This document shows, piece by piece, positions 1 through 7,164 of a stretch of DNA of 64,000 nucleotides. Within the stretch, counting starts at the first letter, position 1, and each line of letters begins with the position of its first letter. The translations under genes and the position numbers were made by a program. A model generated the notes under the pieces. That model worked only from the letters and a program-made list of their open reading frames with translations. It searched no databases and was not told where the DNA came from. This stretch comes from Cohnella baijiui. GTDB lineage: Bacteria > Bacillota > Bacilli > Paenibacillales > Paenibacillaceae. The stretch lies in assembly GCF_020731285.1 (NCBI RefSeq), contig NZ_JAJFOW010000001.1, positions 62,001 through 126,000 of the forward strand, read 5' to 3'.

Positions 1-86
1 ACGGAAGATGGGATGCCCTGCCTGACGGATTGATCAAGGCGTACCGCTCGTTGACCGCGAAACTGAAGTTTCTGCCGCGGCCATGA
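1..86 (+). CDS. C-terminal end of an unidentified upstream gene (partial)
   Basis: An open frame enters from the left edge and ends at the TGA at 84-86. The 27 full codons visible end in LKFLPRP. The stop overlaps the first ATG of the next frame as ATGA, so the two genes are probably cotranscribed and translationally coupled. Too little is present to name a family; the downstream gene is a large membrane protein, so an envelope or glycan function is possible but only a guess. Confidence 0.55.
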   Translation, partial: GRWDALPDGLIKAYRSLTAKLKFLPRP

Positions 87-97
87 GGAGACGACGC

Positions 98-1543
98 ATG
101 AACGTAACGCGAGTGAGCGCGGGGTTGGCCGCGCTCACCGCTTTGCTTCTGTTTCCCTGGCTCTCGTACAACGATCCCGACACGTTTTGGCATATCGAGA
201 ACGGGCGTTACATGATCGCGCACGGAACGATTCTGCATCATGCGATACATACCTTCTACGGTGACAGCTTGCCCTATGTCCCCCACGAGTTCGGATTCCA
301 AATCCCGGAAGCACTCCTGTACGGTGCATTCGGCTGGCCGGGCATTTATCTATTGACCGCGGTCAGCTTCCTCCTGCTCATCGTCGGGTTGTACAGGCTG
401 ATGCAAATATCGCGCCAGGAAATAGGCCTGTCCGGCATGCCGGTCCTTTGCTACGTCCTTCTCGCGCTTGTCGGCGCCTGGGTGTACTACGGCTATTTCA
501 AGAGCCGGCCGCAGATGATTTCCGCTTTTCTCATCGTCTGGTACGTCGTCTGGATGAGACGTTACGCGATGTCGGGAAGGTGGCGCTGCGCGGCGGCCAT
601 GACGCTGCTGTCGCTGGCGATCGCCAACGTCCACGCCGGGGTGTGGCTCGTCATCGCGGTGTTTTCGGGCATGCAAATCGCCGCGTCGGTGCTGGAACGG
701 AAGTTCCGTGGACGCGACGCGGTAGTCTATGCGGCGGCCGCGATCGCCGGCTTTTTGAATCCGGGCGGCTATCGCAGCTTGTTTTACATCCTGACGGTTA
801 CCAAAAACCATTTCAATTTGCTGATCGACGAATGGCGGCGCCTCGATTTCGGTAACTGGGAAAATATCCCGATCGTGTTGGCGCTCGTCTTCTTCGCCTA
901 CGTGCTCCCGTTTTCGCTGCGCAAAAAAGCGTTCCGGATCTTCCTGGCGATCGGAATCGCTTATTTGGGGACGACCAACTTCAAGCAAAACTTGTTCTTG
1001 TGGCTGTTTCTCCCCTATTTCGCCGCGTCCGCGATGGATCGGGCGCCGCTCCTCCGCCGCATGCCGGATATCCCCGGCCCGCGTATCGCCTTCGCCGCGC
1101 TCGCGGGAATGGCCGTCGGATTCGTGCTCAATGTCGCGCTCGTCTTCGCTTTTCCTCCGCAAACGAACGCCCGCCAATACCCCGTCGACGAGATGAATTA
1201 CGTGATGGCCGGCGTGCAGACCGGCGTCCGGCCGAAGGTTCTCGCCCGGTACGGGTCGTCCGGGTATGTCATGTTCCGCGGTGCGGACATCCTGTGCGAT
1301 GGGAGGCAGGATCCGTTCATCACCGACGCCACCAAGGGACTATGGGGATGGACGGCATTCGAACGGTCGATGTACGGATTTTCGGACCGGCTGCCGGCCA
1401 TTGTCCGGGAAGACCGGCCCGACTATGTGATCGCCCAACGGACCGTCTCCGACAAGCTGATGCAGGACTGGACGAACGCATTCGGAGAGCCGGTCTACCG
1501 AGGCCGTTATGGCGCCGTGTTCCGAATCTCCCAGGAGAAGTGA
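98..1543 (+). CDS. Polytopic membrane protein, GT-C glycosyltransferase-like
   Basis: About 481 residues with around ten hydrophobic segments. Near the N-terminus is DPDTFWHIENG, then a loop with VPHEFGFQIPEALLY. This resembles the acidic, W/H-rich first loop of GT-39/ArnT-like GT-C membrane proteins, so a role in moving sugars or lipids outside the membrane is plausible but not shown. The C-terminal 120 residues are soluble and look extracytoplasmic. An in-frame ATG lies at 83, but GAGGAG at 86-91 is well placed for the ATG at 98, which I chose. It follows the preceding frame with an ATGA overlap and converges on the MFS gene with a 13-base gap. Confidence 0.6.
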   Translation: MNVTRVSAGLAALTALLLFPWLSYNDPDTFWHIENGRYMIAHGTILHHAIHTFYGDSLPYVPHEFGFQIPEALLYGAFGWPGIYLLTAVSFLLLIVGLYRLMQISRQEIGLSGMPVLCYVLLALVGAWVYYGYFKSRPQMISAFLIVWYVVWMRRYAMSGRWRCAAAMTLLSLAIANVHAGVWLVIAVFSGMQIAASVLERKFRGRDAVVYAAAAIAGFLNPGGYRSLFYILTVTKNHFNLLIDEWRRLDFGNWENIPIVLALVFFAYVLPFSLRKKAFRIFLAIGIAYLGTTNFKQNLFLWLFLPYFAASAMDRAPLLRRMPDIPGPRIAFAALAGMAVGFVLNVALVFAFPPQTNARQYPVDEMNYVMAGVQTGVRPKVLARYGSSGYVMFRGADILCDGRQDPFITDATKGLWGWTAFERSMYGFSDRLPAIVREDRPDYVIAQRTVSDKLMQDWTNAFGEPVYRGRYGAVFRISQEK

Positions 1544-1556
1544 TCGCCTAGCTTCC

Positions 1557-2228
1557 TTATGCCCTGCTCGTATCGCTCGCGGAACGTCCGCCGAAAGACT
1601 CGGCCGGCATGAGCAAATAAGAAAGTCCGATCACCGCGTAAAGAACGGCGCACAGCACGAACGGCGAAGCAACGCCTCCCCTGGCGACGACCCAGCTGCC
1701 GATCAGCGGACCGACGATCGTGCCCACGCCCTCGAGCGAAGAAAGCAGCCCCCACCCCATGCCCGGCGACTCGGCCGGCACGTGACGAGCCAGCAGCGCG
1801 TTCCAAGCCGGCAGCAGCATCGCATAGGAGATCCCCATCGCAACCGCCAGCGCCGAAGCGCCCGCCAGCGATCGGACGGCCGTCAGTCCGACCAACGCGG
1901 CCGCAAACGATCCGAATCCGCCGATTAGAAACCAGCGGCTCTTGGCGGCGTCGTACCACTTGCCCATCGGCACGAGCAGCAGGACGACGCAGGCGCCGCC
2001 AAGCACCGTGACGAGCGACAGCTCCGAGCCGGTAAGCGACAGGCGCTCGGAAGCGAACGACGACAAGGCCAGTCCTACGAGGGCGACGCCTCCGTTCGCG
2101 TGCCGGACCCCGTAAACCGGCAGGAACGAGAGCAAGTAAGCTCCTCTGACCCATTCCGCCGCGAAGAGAAGCAGGGCCATCGGCATTAGGGACGCGGGCA
2201 GCAGCTTTCCTCGCTTCCAGCTAAACAT
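1557..2228 (-). CDS. MFS transporter with internal deletion (probably non-functional)
   Basis: Only 223 residues, against about 400 for a normal 12-helix MFS carrier. Residues 1-55 look like the start of such a protein (helix 1, a loop, and the beginning of helix 2, ending VALVGLALS). From residue 57 (SFASERLSLTG) the sequence matches the start of the C-terminal half: helix 8 with PMGKWYD, then helices 9-12 including LLPAWNALLARHVP and EGVGTIVGPLIGSW. Helices 2-7 are therefore missing, with the frame kept, the join being near base 2060. The start overlaps the end of the glycosyltransferase gene by 8 bases, so it is last in a three-gene operon. Transport activity is unlikely. Confidence 0.65.
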   Translation of the reverse strand: MFSWKRGKLLPASLMPMALLLFAAEWVRGAYLLSFLPVYGVRHANGGVALVGLALSSFASERLSLTGSELSLVTVLGGACVVLLLVPMGKWYDAAKSRWFLIGGFGSFAAALVGLTAVRSLAGASALAVAMGISYAMLLPAWNALLARHVPAESPGMGWGLLSSLEGVGTIVGPLIGSWVVARGGVASPFVLCAVLYAVIGLSYLLMPAESFGGRSASDTSRA

Positions 2229-3390
2229 GGGCGCCGACGGCCTTCCTTTCCGCGGCGAATACCGCCGGCGCCGACGCGTTCGCCGTCCCGTCGAACCGCA
2301 AGGCTTCTAAGGCGATCCGTTCCGACGAGCGGGCGCGGTAGACGTCGGCCATCGCCGCCATCATACGCTCCGCGTGCGCCGGATCGAGCGCCATCTGCAG
2401 CTCGCGCGACAATTCGTCCAGCGTCGTCGCGATCCCTAGCGCTCCTTCTTTCGCCAACGCTTCGGCATTTCCGCTTTCTTGACCCGGCAGTGGCCGGTAG
2501 ACGATCGTAGGCAAAGACATGGCCAGCGCTTCCGACAGCGTCATCCCCCCCGCCTTCGTTAGCATGCAATCGGCGATCGCCATCAGCTCGTGCACTTTGT
2601 CCGCATACCCGAGCGTATGCACGCGATCCTCCACGAGATAGACGGCGTCGACGTCTTGTTGCAATCTGCGGTTTTTGCCGCAGACGACGATCAGATCGCA
2701 CTCCGTATCGCGCAGCGCCGTCTCCATCATCGCGCGGACGGAGGTTTGCACCCCGTAAGCCCCCGCCATGATGAGCACATGCCGGCGGGCCGGATCGAGT
2801 CCGTAAGCGCGGCACAAGGCGTATCGATTCATCGGCTGCGAGAACGGGTCGCGCACCGGAATGCCGGTGACGGAAATGCGGTGCTCCGGCACGCCGGCGT
2901 TCGCCAATTCTCGTTTCAGAGCCTCCGTCGCGACGAAGTAGCCGGTCGTGCGCGGATGGATCCACCGGCTGTGCAGTGTAAAGTCGGTCAAGATCGTAAA
3001 GGTCGGAATGTGGTGAGGAACGCGACGCCGCAGCTCGTCGGCGGCCAACTGCGGAAACGTGTGGATGATCAAATCGGGCCGTTCCTCCCTCCAGCTTTCC
3101 AGCAGCCGCCTGTGCCCGAAGGAATGAAACAATCGGCCGAACACCCCGTGCGGCTTGCGATTGGTCAGCCGATACAGCAGCCCGTACAGCCGCGGGGCGT
3201 GAACGGCGCTCTTCAGGTAGAAGTACCGGCTGGCCGCGTTCAGGCGCGGATGGGCTTCTGCGAATAGATCGATCAAGTCGACGCGATCGATGCCCATCTC
3301 GGCGAACGATTGCTTGACCGCGAGCGCAGCTTGCAGGTGGCCGTCTCCGAACGAGGAATAAACGATCTGAATGCGGGTCTCCGATGTCAT
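2221..3390 (-). CDS. UgtP/MGDG synthase-like glycosyltransferase
   Basis: This 389-residue GT28-type enzyme would transfer a sugar from a nucleotide donor to diacylglycerol or a related lipid at the inner face of the membrane. The N-terminal half has the MGDG-synthase pattern SSFGDGHLQAALAVKQSF, and the C-terminal half has the donor-binding segment TKAGGMTLSEALAMSLPTIVYRPLPGQE around residues 280-307. Length and both halves fit the YpfP/UgtP family, which makes glucolipid anchors. GGAGG lies just before the ATG. It sits between a COG4705-type membrane protein (14-base gap) and the truncated MFS gene (8-base overlap). The exact acceptor and sugar are not readable from sequence. Confidence 0.8.
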   Translation of the reverse strand: MTSETRIQIVYSSFGDGHLQAALAVKQSFAEMGIDRVDLIDLFAEAHPRLNAASRYFYLKSAVHAPRLYGLLYRLTNRKPHGVFGRLFHSFGHRRLLESWREERPDLIIHTFPQLAADELRRRVPHHIPTFTILTDFTLHSRWIHPRTTGYFVATEALKRELANAGVPEHRISVTGIPVRDPFSQPMNRYALCRAYGLDPARRHVLIMAGAYGVQTSVRAMMETALRDTECDLIVVCGKNRRLQQDVDAVYLVEDRVHTLGYADKVHELMAIADCMLTKAGGMTLSEALAMSLPTIVYRPLPGQESGNAEALAKEGALGIATTLDELSRELQMALDPAHAERMMAAMADVYRARSSERIALEALRFDGTANASAPAVFAAERKAVGAHV

Positions 3391-3404
3391 GGCCAGCGTC
3401 CTCC

Positions 3405-4190
3405 TTAGGTTTCGGGAGTGTGGATTCGATCTCTTTTGGAAACGGACAAATAGGCGACCAGGCCGACGATCGTAATCAGGAACAAAATGGTGACCGGCGC
3501 GGACCCGAGTCCGAGTCCCCCGTCATCCCACGACTGCGTCAAATAGTCGCCGACGGATGCGCCGAACGGCCGGGTCAGGACGTAAGCGATCCAGAAGGCG
3601 GTCACCGCGTTGAGGCGCAGCCGGAAATAGGCGAACGTGACGAGCGCGATCGCGGCGGTGAACAGCACGGCGGACCAGGCGTACCCGAGGTCGAGGCCTT
3701 CGGACAGCAGATCGCCGGCGGACGTCCCGAGCGCGAACGTAATCAAGATCACGAGCCAGTAGAAATATTCTCGCCGGCCGGAATAAATCGTATGAATCGA
3801 CAGCGTCCGCTCCGCACGGTACCAGATTGTAAAGGCGGCGGCGAGCGCGATGGCGAACAGGATCGTCGTCGCTTCCAGCGGGACGCCGACATTGTCGGTC
3901 AGATTGTCGGTGATCAGCGTCCCGACGACGCTAATGAGAACGACGACGAGCCAGTAGATCCCCGGGATATACGTTTTCGATCGGAGTTGCGCAATTAAGC
4001 CGACCAAAAACAACGCGAGCATGAACCACGTCGTGTTCGCGAGCCCCCACCCCAAATGGAAGTTCAAGTAATCCGCCGCCGTCTCGCCGATCGTGGTTGC
4101 CATGATTTTGATGATCCAGAAATAAAGCGTCACCTCCGGTACCTTGTTCATCCACTCCGCCGCCGGAAGCTTGTTCATGGGTTCGCTCAC
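3405..4190 (-). CDS. COG4705-type membrane protein with fourfold internal repeat
   Basis: Roughly 261 residues with eight hydrophobic segments. A short motif of the form G-x-x-x-x-D-x-L followed by a hydrophobic, glycine-ending run occurs four times (GETAADYLNFHLGWG, ITDNLTDNVGV, GTSAGDLLSEGLDLGY, GASVGDYLTQ), indicating four repeated helix pairs. This is the look of COG4705, uncharacterised membrane-anchored proteins. An ATG exists at 4217, but GAAGGGG before the GTG at 4190 is a better ribosome site, so I start there. It is first in an operon with the glycolipid glycosyltransferase and MFS remnant. Function unknown. Confidence 0.65.
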   Translation of the reverse strand: MSEPMNKLPAAEWMNKVPEVTLYFWIIKIMATTIGETAADYLNFHLGWGLANTTWFMLALFLVGLIAQLRSKTYIPGIYWLVVVLISVVGTLITDNLTDNVGVPLEATTILFAIALAAAFTIWYRAERTLSIHTIYSGRREYFYWLVILITFALGTSAGDLLSEGLDLGYAWSAVLFTAAIALVTFAYFRLRLNAVTAFWIAYVLTRPFGASVGDYLTQSWDDGGLGLGSAPVTILFLITIVGLVAYLSVSKRDRIHTPET

Positions 4191-4324
4191 TTCGTCATCC
4201 CCTTCGCATCTCGTCATTTCGTTCTTTCCCCTAACTTACTGCGAATTCATGAAGCGCCTATAAACAGATTCTTAACAAAAAATGAACTCGCTGGGTCCGT
4301 CTCCGACACCCGACTCGCGCCCGC

Positions 4325-4376
4325 ACAAAAAAACGCCGGCCGCTCCGCATGCGACATGCGAATCGGCCGGCGTTCC
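4325..4376 (-). terminator. Minus-strand intrinsic terminator with nested stem
   Basis: An 11-bp stem (AACGCCGGCCG at 4332-4342 with its complement at 4364-4374) encloses a second perfect hairpin, CGCATG-CGA-CATGCG at 4346-4360. On the minus strand it is followed by seven T. No minus-strand gene ends directly to its right; the nearest one is the ABC-F gene ending at 5381, whose transcript would have to run antisense through the phosphoesterase gene to reach it. Confidence 0.6.
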
Positions 4377-4469
4377 CGGACAAATTTATCCTTCCTTAAG
4401 AAAGAGGAGGTATCGTGAAGGGGATCGGAAAGGTTTGTGAATACCCGTCAAGGGAGATGGAGGAAACCG

Positions 4470-5351
4470 ATGAAAAAAATGTTGCTCCTGGCGATCCTGC
4501 TCGCGCTGCCGGCGCTGGCCGGAAATTCGTCCGGGCAAAGCAAAGCCGTCCCGGTCGCGACCGCCGCTTCGCATCCGCTGCCGAAAGTCGATCATATCGT
4601 CGTCGTCGTCGAAGAAAATCATTCGTACAAAAAAATCGCCGGCAACCCGTCCGCTCCTTATATGAATGAACTGTTGTCGCAGGGAGCCAACCTCGTCAAC
4701 CATTATGCCACCCGGCACCCTAGCCAGCCTAATTACTTGGATCTCTTTTCCGGCTCGAATCAAGGCGTTACGGACGATAAGCCCAACCATACGTTCCGTT
4801 CGGACAACCTGGCGCATCAGCTAGCCATGCGGGGACTGACGTTCGCCGGCTACTCGGAAGGTTTGCCCCGGGCCGGGTACGCGGGACCGTACGATCTGAA
4901 GACGAAATACGCGCGCAAGCACAATCCTTGGGTCGACTTCGCGAACGTCCCTGCTTCCGCCAATCTGCCGCTCGCCCGTTTTCCACAGGACTACGACAAG
5001 CTGCCGACCGTCTCGTTCGTCATCCCGAATATGGATCATGACATGCACGACGGGACGATCAAGGCAGCGGACGATTGGCTGAAGCAGCGCCTCGGCGGCT
5101 ACGTGAAATGGGCCCAAACGCACAACAGTCTGCTCATTCTGACCTGGGATGAAGACGATCGCAGCGAGAAGAACCAAATCCCTACCGTCTTTGTCGGTCC
5201 GATGGTCCGAAAAGGGGACTATAAGAACCGGTCCGATCACTTCGCCGTCTTGCGCACGATCGAGGACCTGTACGGCTTGACTCCGTTAGGAAAAGCCAAG
5301 AAAGCCGGCGCGCTTCCGATTTGGAAGTCGGATATCGCGACCCGAAGGTGA
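4470..5351 (+). CDS. Exported phosphoesterase (acid phosphatase-like, PF04185 type)
   Basis: 293 residues beginning MKKMLLLAILLALPALAG, a clear signal peptide, so the enzyme works outside the membrane. The core shows the alkaline-phosphatase-fold signature of the phosphoesterase family of phospholipase C and acid phosphatase: VDHIVVVVEENHSY near the N-terminus, HPSQPNYLDLFSG, then FVIPNMDHDMHDG, and LILTWDEDD near residue 225. These acidic and histidine clusters are the expected metal ligands. An ATG at 4437 is in frame, but GGAGG at 4459-4463 selects 4470. It converges on the ABC-F gene with only 29 bases between them and no terminator. Substrate unknown; it may serve phosphate scavenging. 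Confidence 0.75.
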   Translation: MKKMLLLAILLALPALAGNSSGQSKAVPVATAASHPLPKVDHIVVVVEENHSYKKIAGNPSAPYMNELLSQGANLVNHYATRHPSQPNYLDLFSGSNQGVTDDKPNHTFRSDNLAHQLAMRGLTFAGYSEGLPRAGYAGPYDLKTKYARKHNPWVDFANVPASANLPLARFPQDYDKLPTVSFVIPNMDHDMHDGTIKAADDWLKQRLGGYVKWAQTHNSLLILTWDEDDRSEKNQIPTVFVGPMVRKGDYKNRSDHFAVLRTIEDLYGLTPLGKAKKAGALPIWKSDIATRR

Positions 5352-5380
5352 GAAGAAGCGATCAGACGCGCATGGAACGG

Positions 5381-6877
5381 TTATTCGTCCGACGGCGGCT
5401 GCAGTTCCACGATCCGGGTCGCGATCTTCTGCACGAAGACGCTGTCGTGCTCGACGAACAGCATCGTGGGCGCATGCGCGAGCAGCAGCTCTTCGATCTG
5501 CATCCGGGAGATGACGTCGACGAAGTTCAACGGTTCGTCCCAAACGTGCAGATGAGCCTGCTCGCACAGACTTCTTGCGATCAGCACCTTTTTCTTTTGG
5601 CCGCCGCTGAAGGCGGCCATATCCTTTTCGAACTGCTCGCGGGAAAAATCCAGCTTCCGCAGAATCGCCTTGAACAAACTTTCGTCGATGCCTTCCTGCC
5701 GGGCGTACGCGGAAAGATTGCCGCTCAGATGCGACGTGTCCTGCGACACATAGGAGATCCGCAGCTGGCTTCCGATACGCAGCGTGCCTCCATGGACGAT
5801 GTCCTCCCCGCAGATCAGCTTGAGGAGGCTGGATTTGCCGGAGCCGTTCGGGCCGGCGATCGCGATCCGCTCCCCTCGCCCGATCGCGAAGCTGACATCA
5901 TCGCATACCGTCCGATCCCCTTGGCGGATCGAGACGCGGTCCAGCTCGACCAACTGCTGCTTGTGGTACGGGAGCTGCGCGATTTTTAAGCTTTCCGCCG
6001 TTTCGATATTTTGCAGCAGCCTGGATTTGTCTGCGATCGCCGACTGCTGGCGCTGCTCGATCGATTTGGACCGCTTCATCATTTTCGCGGACTTGTGGCC
6101 AATGTAGCCCTTGTCTACTTTGGAACCTGAGTTTCGCGTTCCGTTTTTCGTCTTCTCCACTTCGTCCGACCAATGACTCGTTCGTTTGGCTGCCTCGGAC
6201 AACCGCTTGATGTCCTTTTGCAGCTTCTCGTTTTCCGCCCGTTCGTAATTGTCCTGCCGTTCCTTGTCCGCCCACCAGGCGGAGAAATTCCCTTTTCGGA
6301 CTTCGATATCGGTCCGGTTGATCGACAGAATATGATCGACGCAACGGTCGAGGAACGCCCGGTCGTGCGACACGAGGATAAATCCCCGCTTGGTTCCGAG
6401 ATAGTCGCTGACCAGCTCGCGGGCGTGTACATCCAAATGGTTGGTCGGTTCGTCGATGAGCAGAAACCGGTTTTCCTTCAGAAACAGAGCGGCCAACAGC
6501 ACCTTCGTCTGCTCGCCGTTCGACAGCGTCTCGAACGGTCGGTACAGGACGTCTTCCGATACTTGAAGCAGCGAGAGCTCGCGCAGAATCTCCCAGCGCT
6601 GCGCCTCTGGGACGACCGATTCGACGATATCCATCGTCAAGTATTCGGGATGCTCGACCGGGAACGGGAAGTAGTCGAAGCCGACGGGAGCGGAAATGCT
6701 GCCGTCGTATTCGTACTGTCCCATCAATAGGCGGAGAAAAGTCGTTTTGCCCCTTCCGTTCCTTCCCGTAAAGCCCAATTTCCAATCCGTATCGATTTGA
6801 AAGCTGACGTTTTCGAAGATGTTGTCGTAACTCCCCTCGTAGCCGAACGTCAGGTTGCTTACTTTGATCATGGCCAT
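5381..6877 (-). CDS. ABC-F ribosomal protection protein, Lsa type
   Basis: About 498 residues, two ABC ATPase domains and no membrane segments. The first domain has Walker A GRNGRGKTT (near residue 38), signature LSNGEQTKV and Walker B LLIDEPTNHLD; the second has GPNGSGKSS, FSGGQKKKV and VWDEPLNFVD. The linker of about 100 residues between them is lysine-rich and helical, as in antibiotic-resistance ABC-F proteins that enter the ribosomal E site and dislodge lincosamides, streptogramin A and pleuromutilins. Length and motifs fit Lsa. Three ATGs lie within 13 bases; GGGAGG is best spaced for the one at 6877. Expression is probably controlled by the attenuator at 6893-7145. Confidence 0.85.
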   Translation of the reverse strand: MAMIKVSNLTFGYEGSYDNIFENVSFQIDTDWKLGFTGRNGRGKTTFLRLLMGQYEYDGSISAPVGFDYFPFPVEHPEYLTMDIVESVVPEAQRWEILRELSLLQVSEDVLYRPFETLSNGEQTKVLLAALFLKENRFLLIDEPTNHLDVHARELVSDYLGTKRGFILVSHDRAFLDRCVDHILSINRTDIEVRKGNFSAWWADKERQDNYERAENEKLQKDIKRLSEAAKRTSHWSDEVEKTKNGTRNSGSKVDKGYIGHKSAKMMKRSKSIEQRQQSAIADKSRLLQNIETAESLKIAQLPYHKQQLVELDRVSIRQGDRTVCDDVSFAIGRGERIAIAGPNGSGKSSLLKLICGEDIVHGGTLRIGSQLRISYVSQDTSHLSGNLSAYARQEGIDESLFKAILRKLDFSREQFEKDMAAFSGGQKKKVLIARSLCEQAHLHVWDEPLNFVDVISRMQIEELLLAHAPTMLFVEHDSVFVQKIATRIVELQPPSDE

Positions 6878-6892
6878 GGACATGCCCTCCCT

Positions 6893-6936
6893 TGGGAAAA
6901 TAAAATAGCCGCAAGAAAGTTACCTTTCTCGCGGCT
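6893..6936 (-). terminator. Attenuator terminator in the ABC-F leader
   Basis: On the minus strand a 13-bp stem (plus-strand arms 6907-6919 and 6924-6936, loop of four bases) is followed by ATTTTATTTT. It lies between the leader peptide and the ABC-F start, so it would stop transcription before the resistance gene. Its promoter-distal arm (6911-6924) is perfectly complementary over 14 bases to 7006-7019, giving a competing antiterminator. Confidence 0.8.
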
Positions 6937-7021
6937 CGTTCCCGTAAGGCGAAATTCGGCTCATCGAAGAGCCGAAAATGGGCATAAGGAGGCGCGAAAA
7001 GAACGGGTAACTTTCTTGCAT
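6920..7021 (-). CDS. Putative leader peptide of the ABC-F gene
   Basis: A 33-codon frame starts with ATG at 7021 and ends with TAA at 6920-6922, exactly in the loop of the attenuator terminator. Its first five codons (MQESY) contain the 14-base arm that can pair with the terminator's distal arm. This layout is that of ribosome-sensing leader peptides upstream of ABC-F resistance genes. The ribosome site before it is weak. A second overlapping 38-codon frame (ATG at 7075-7077, stop at 6961-6963) covers the same arm in another frame, so which one is translated is open. Confidence 0.5.
   Translation of the reverse strand: MQESYPFFSRLLMPIFGSSMSRISPYGNEPRER
7006..7019 (-). promoter_or_regulatory. 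Antiterminator arm for ABC-F attenuation
   Basis: GGTAACTTTCTTGC on the plus strand here is the exact inverse of GCAAGAAAGTTACC at 6911-6924. In the minus-strand RNA the two would form a 14-bp helix that destroys the terminator. A separate hairpin at about 6956-6977 (TTCGGCTC with GAGCCGAA) lies between them. Confidence 0.65.
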
Positions 7022-7116
7022 AAATCGCCATCGAACGCCAGACGCGTCCCATGGTTCGATCCGTCGCAAGAAGTCATCACATTCTCTTCGCCCACTCCTC
7101 TCGTCAATGTAACGGT

Positions 7117-7145
7117 ATGTTACCATAATCGCCAGCCGATTTCAA
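7117..7145 (-). promoter_or_regulatory. Sigma-A type promoter of the ABC-F leader
   Basis: On the minus strand TTGAAA (7140-7145) and TAACAT (7117-7122) are separated by 17 bases. Transcription would start near 7110, giving roughly 90 bases before the 33-codon leader frame. A GTAAC/GTTAC dyad overlaps the -10 region. Confidence 0.45.
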
Positions 7146-7164
7146 TGGAGGCGGGTCCGAAGCC

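Noticed and set aside
6920-7126. The 68-codon version of the ABC-F leader frame starting at 7126
   Set aside because: Its start lies at or before the predicted transcription start (about 7110), so only the shorter frame from 7021 can be made from that promoter.
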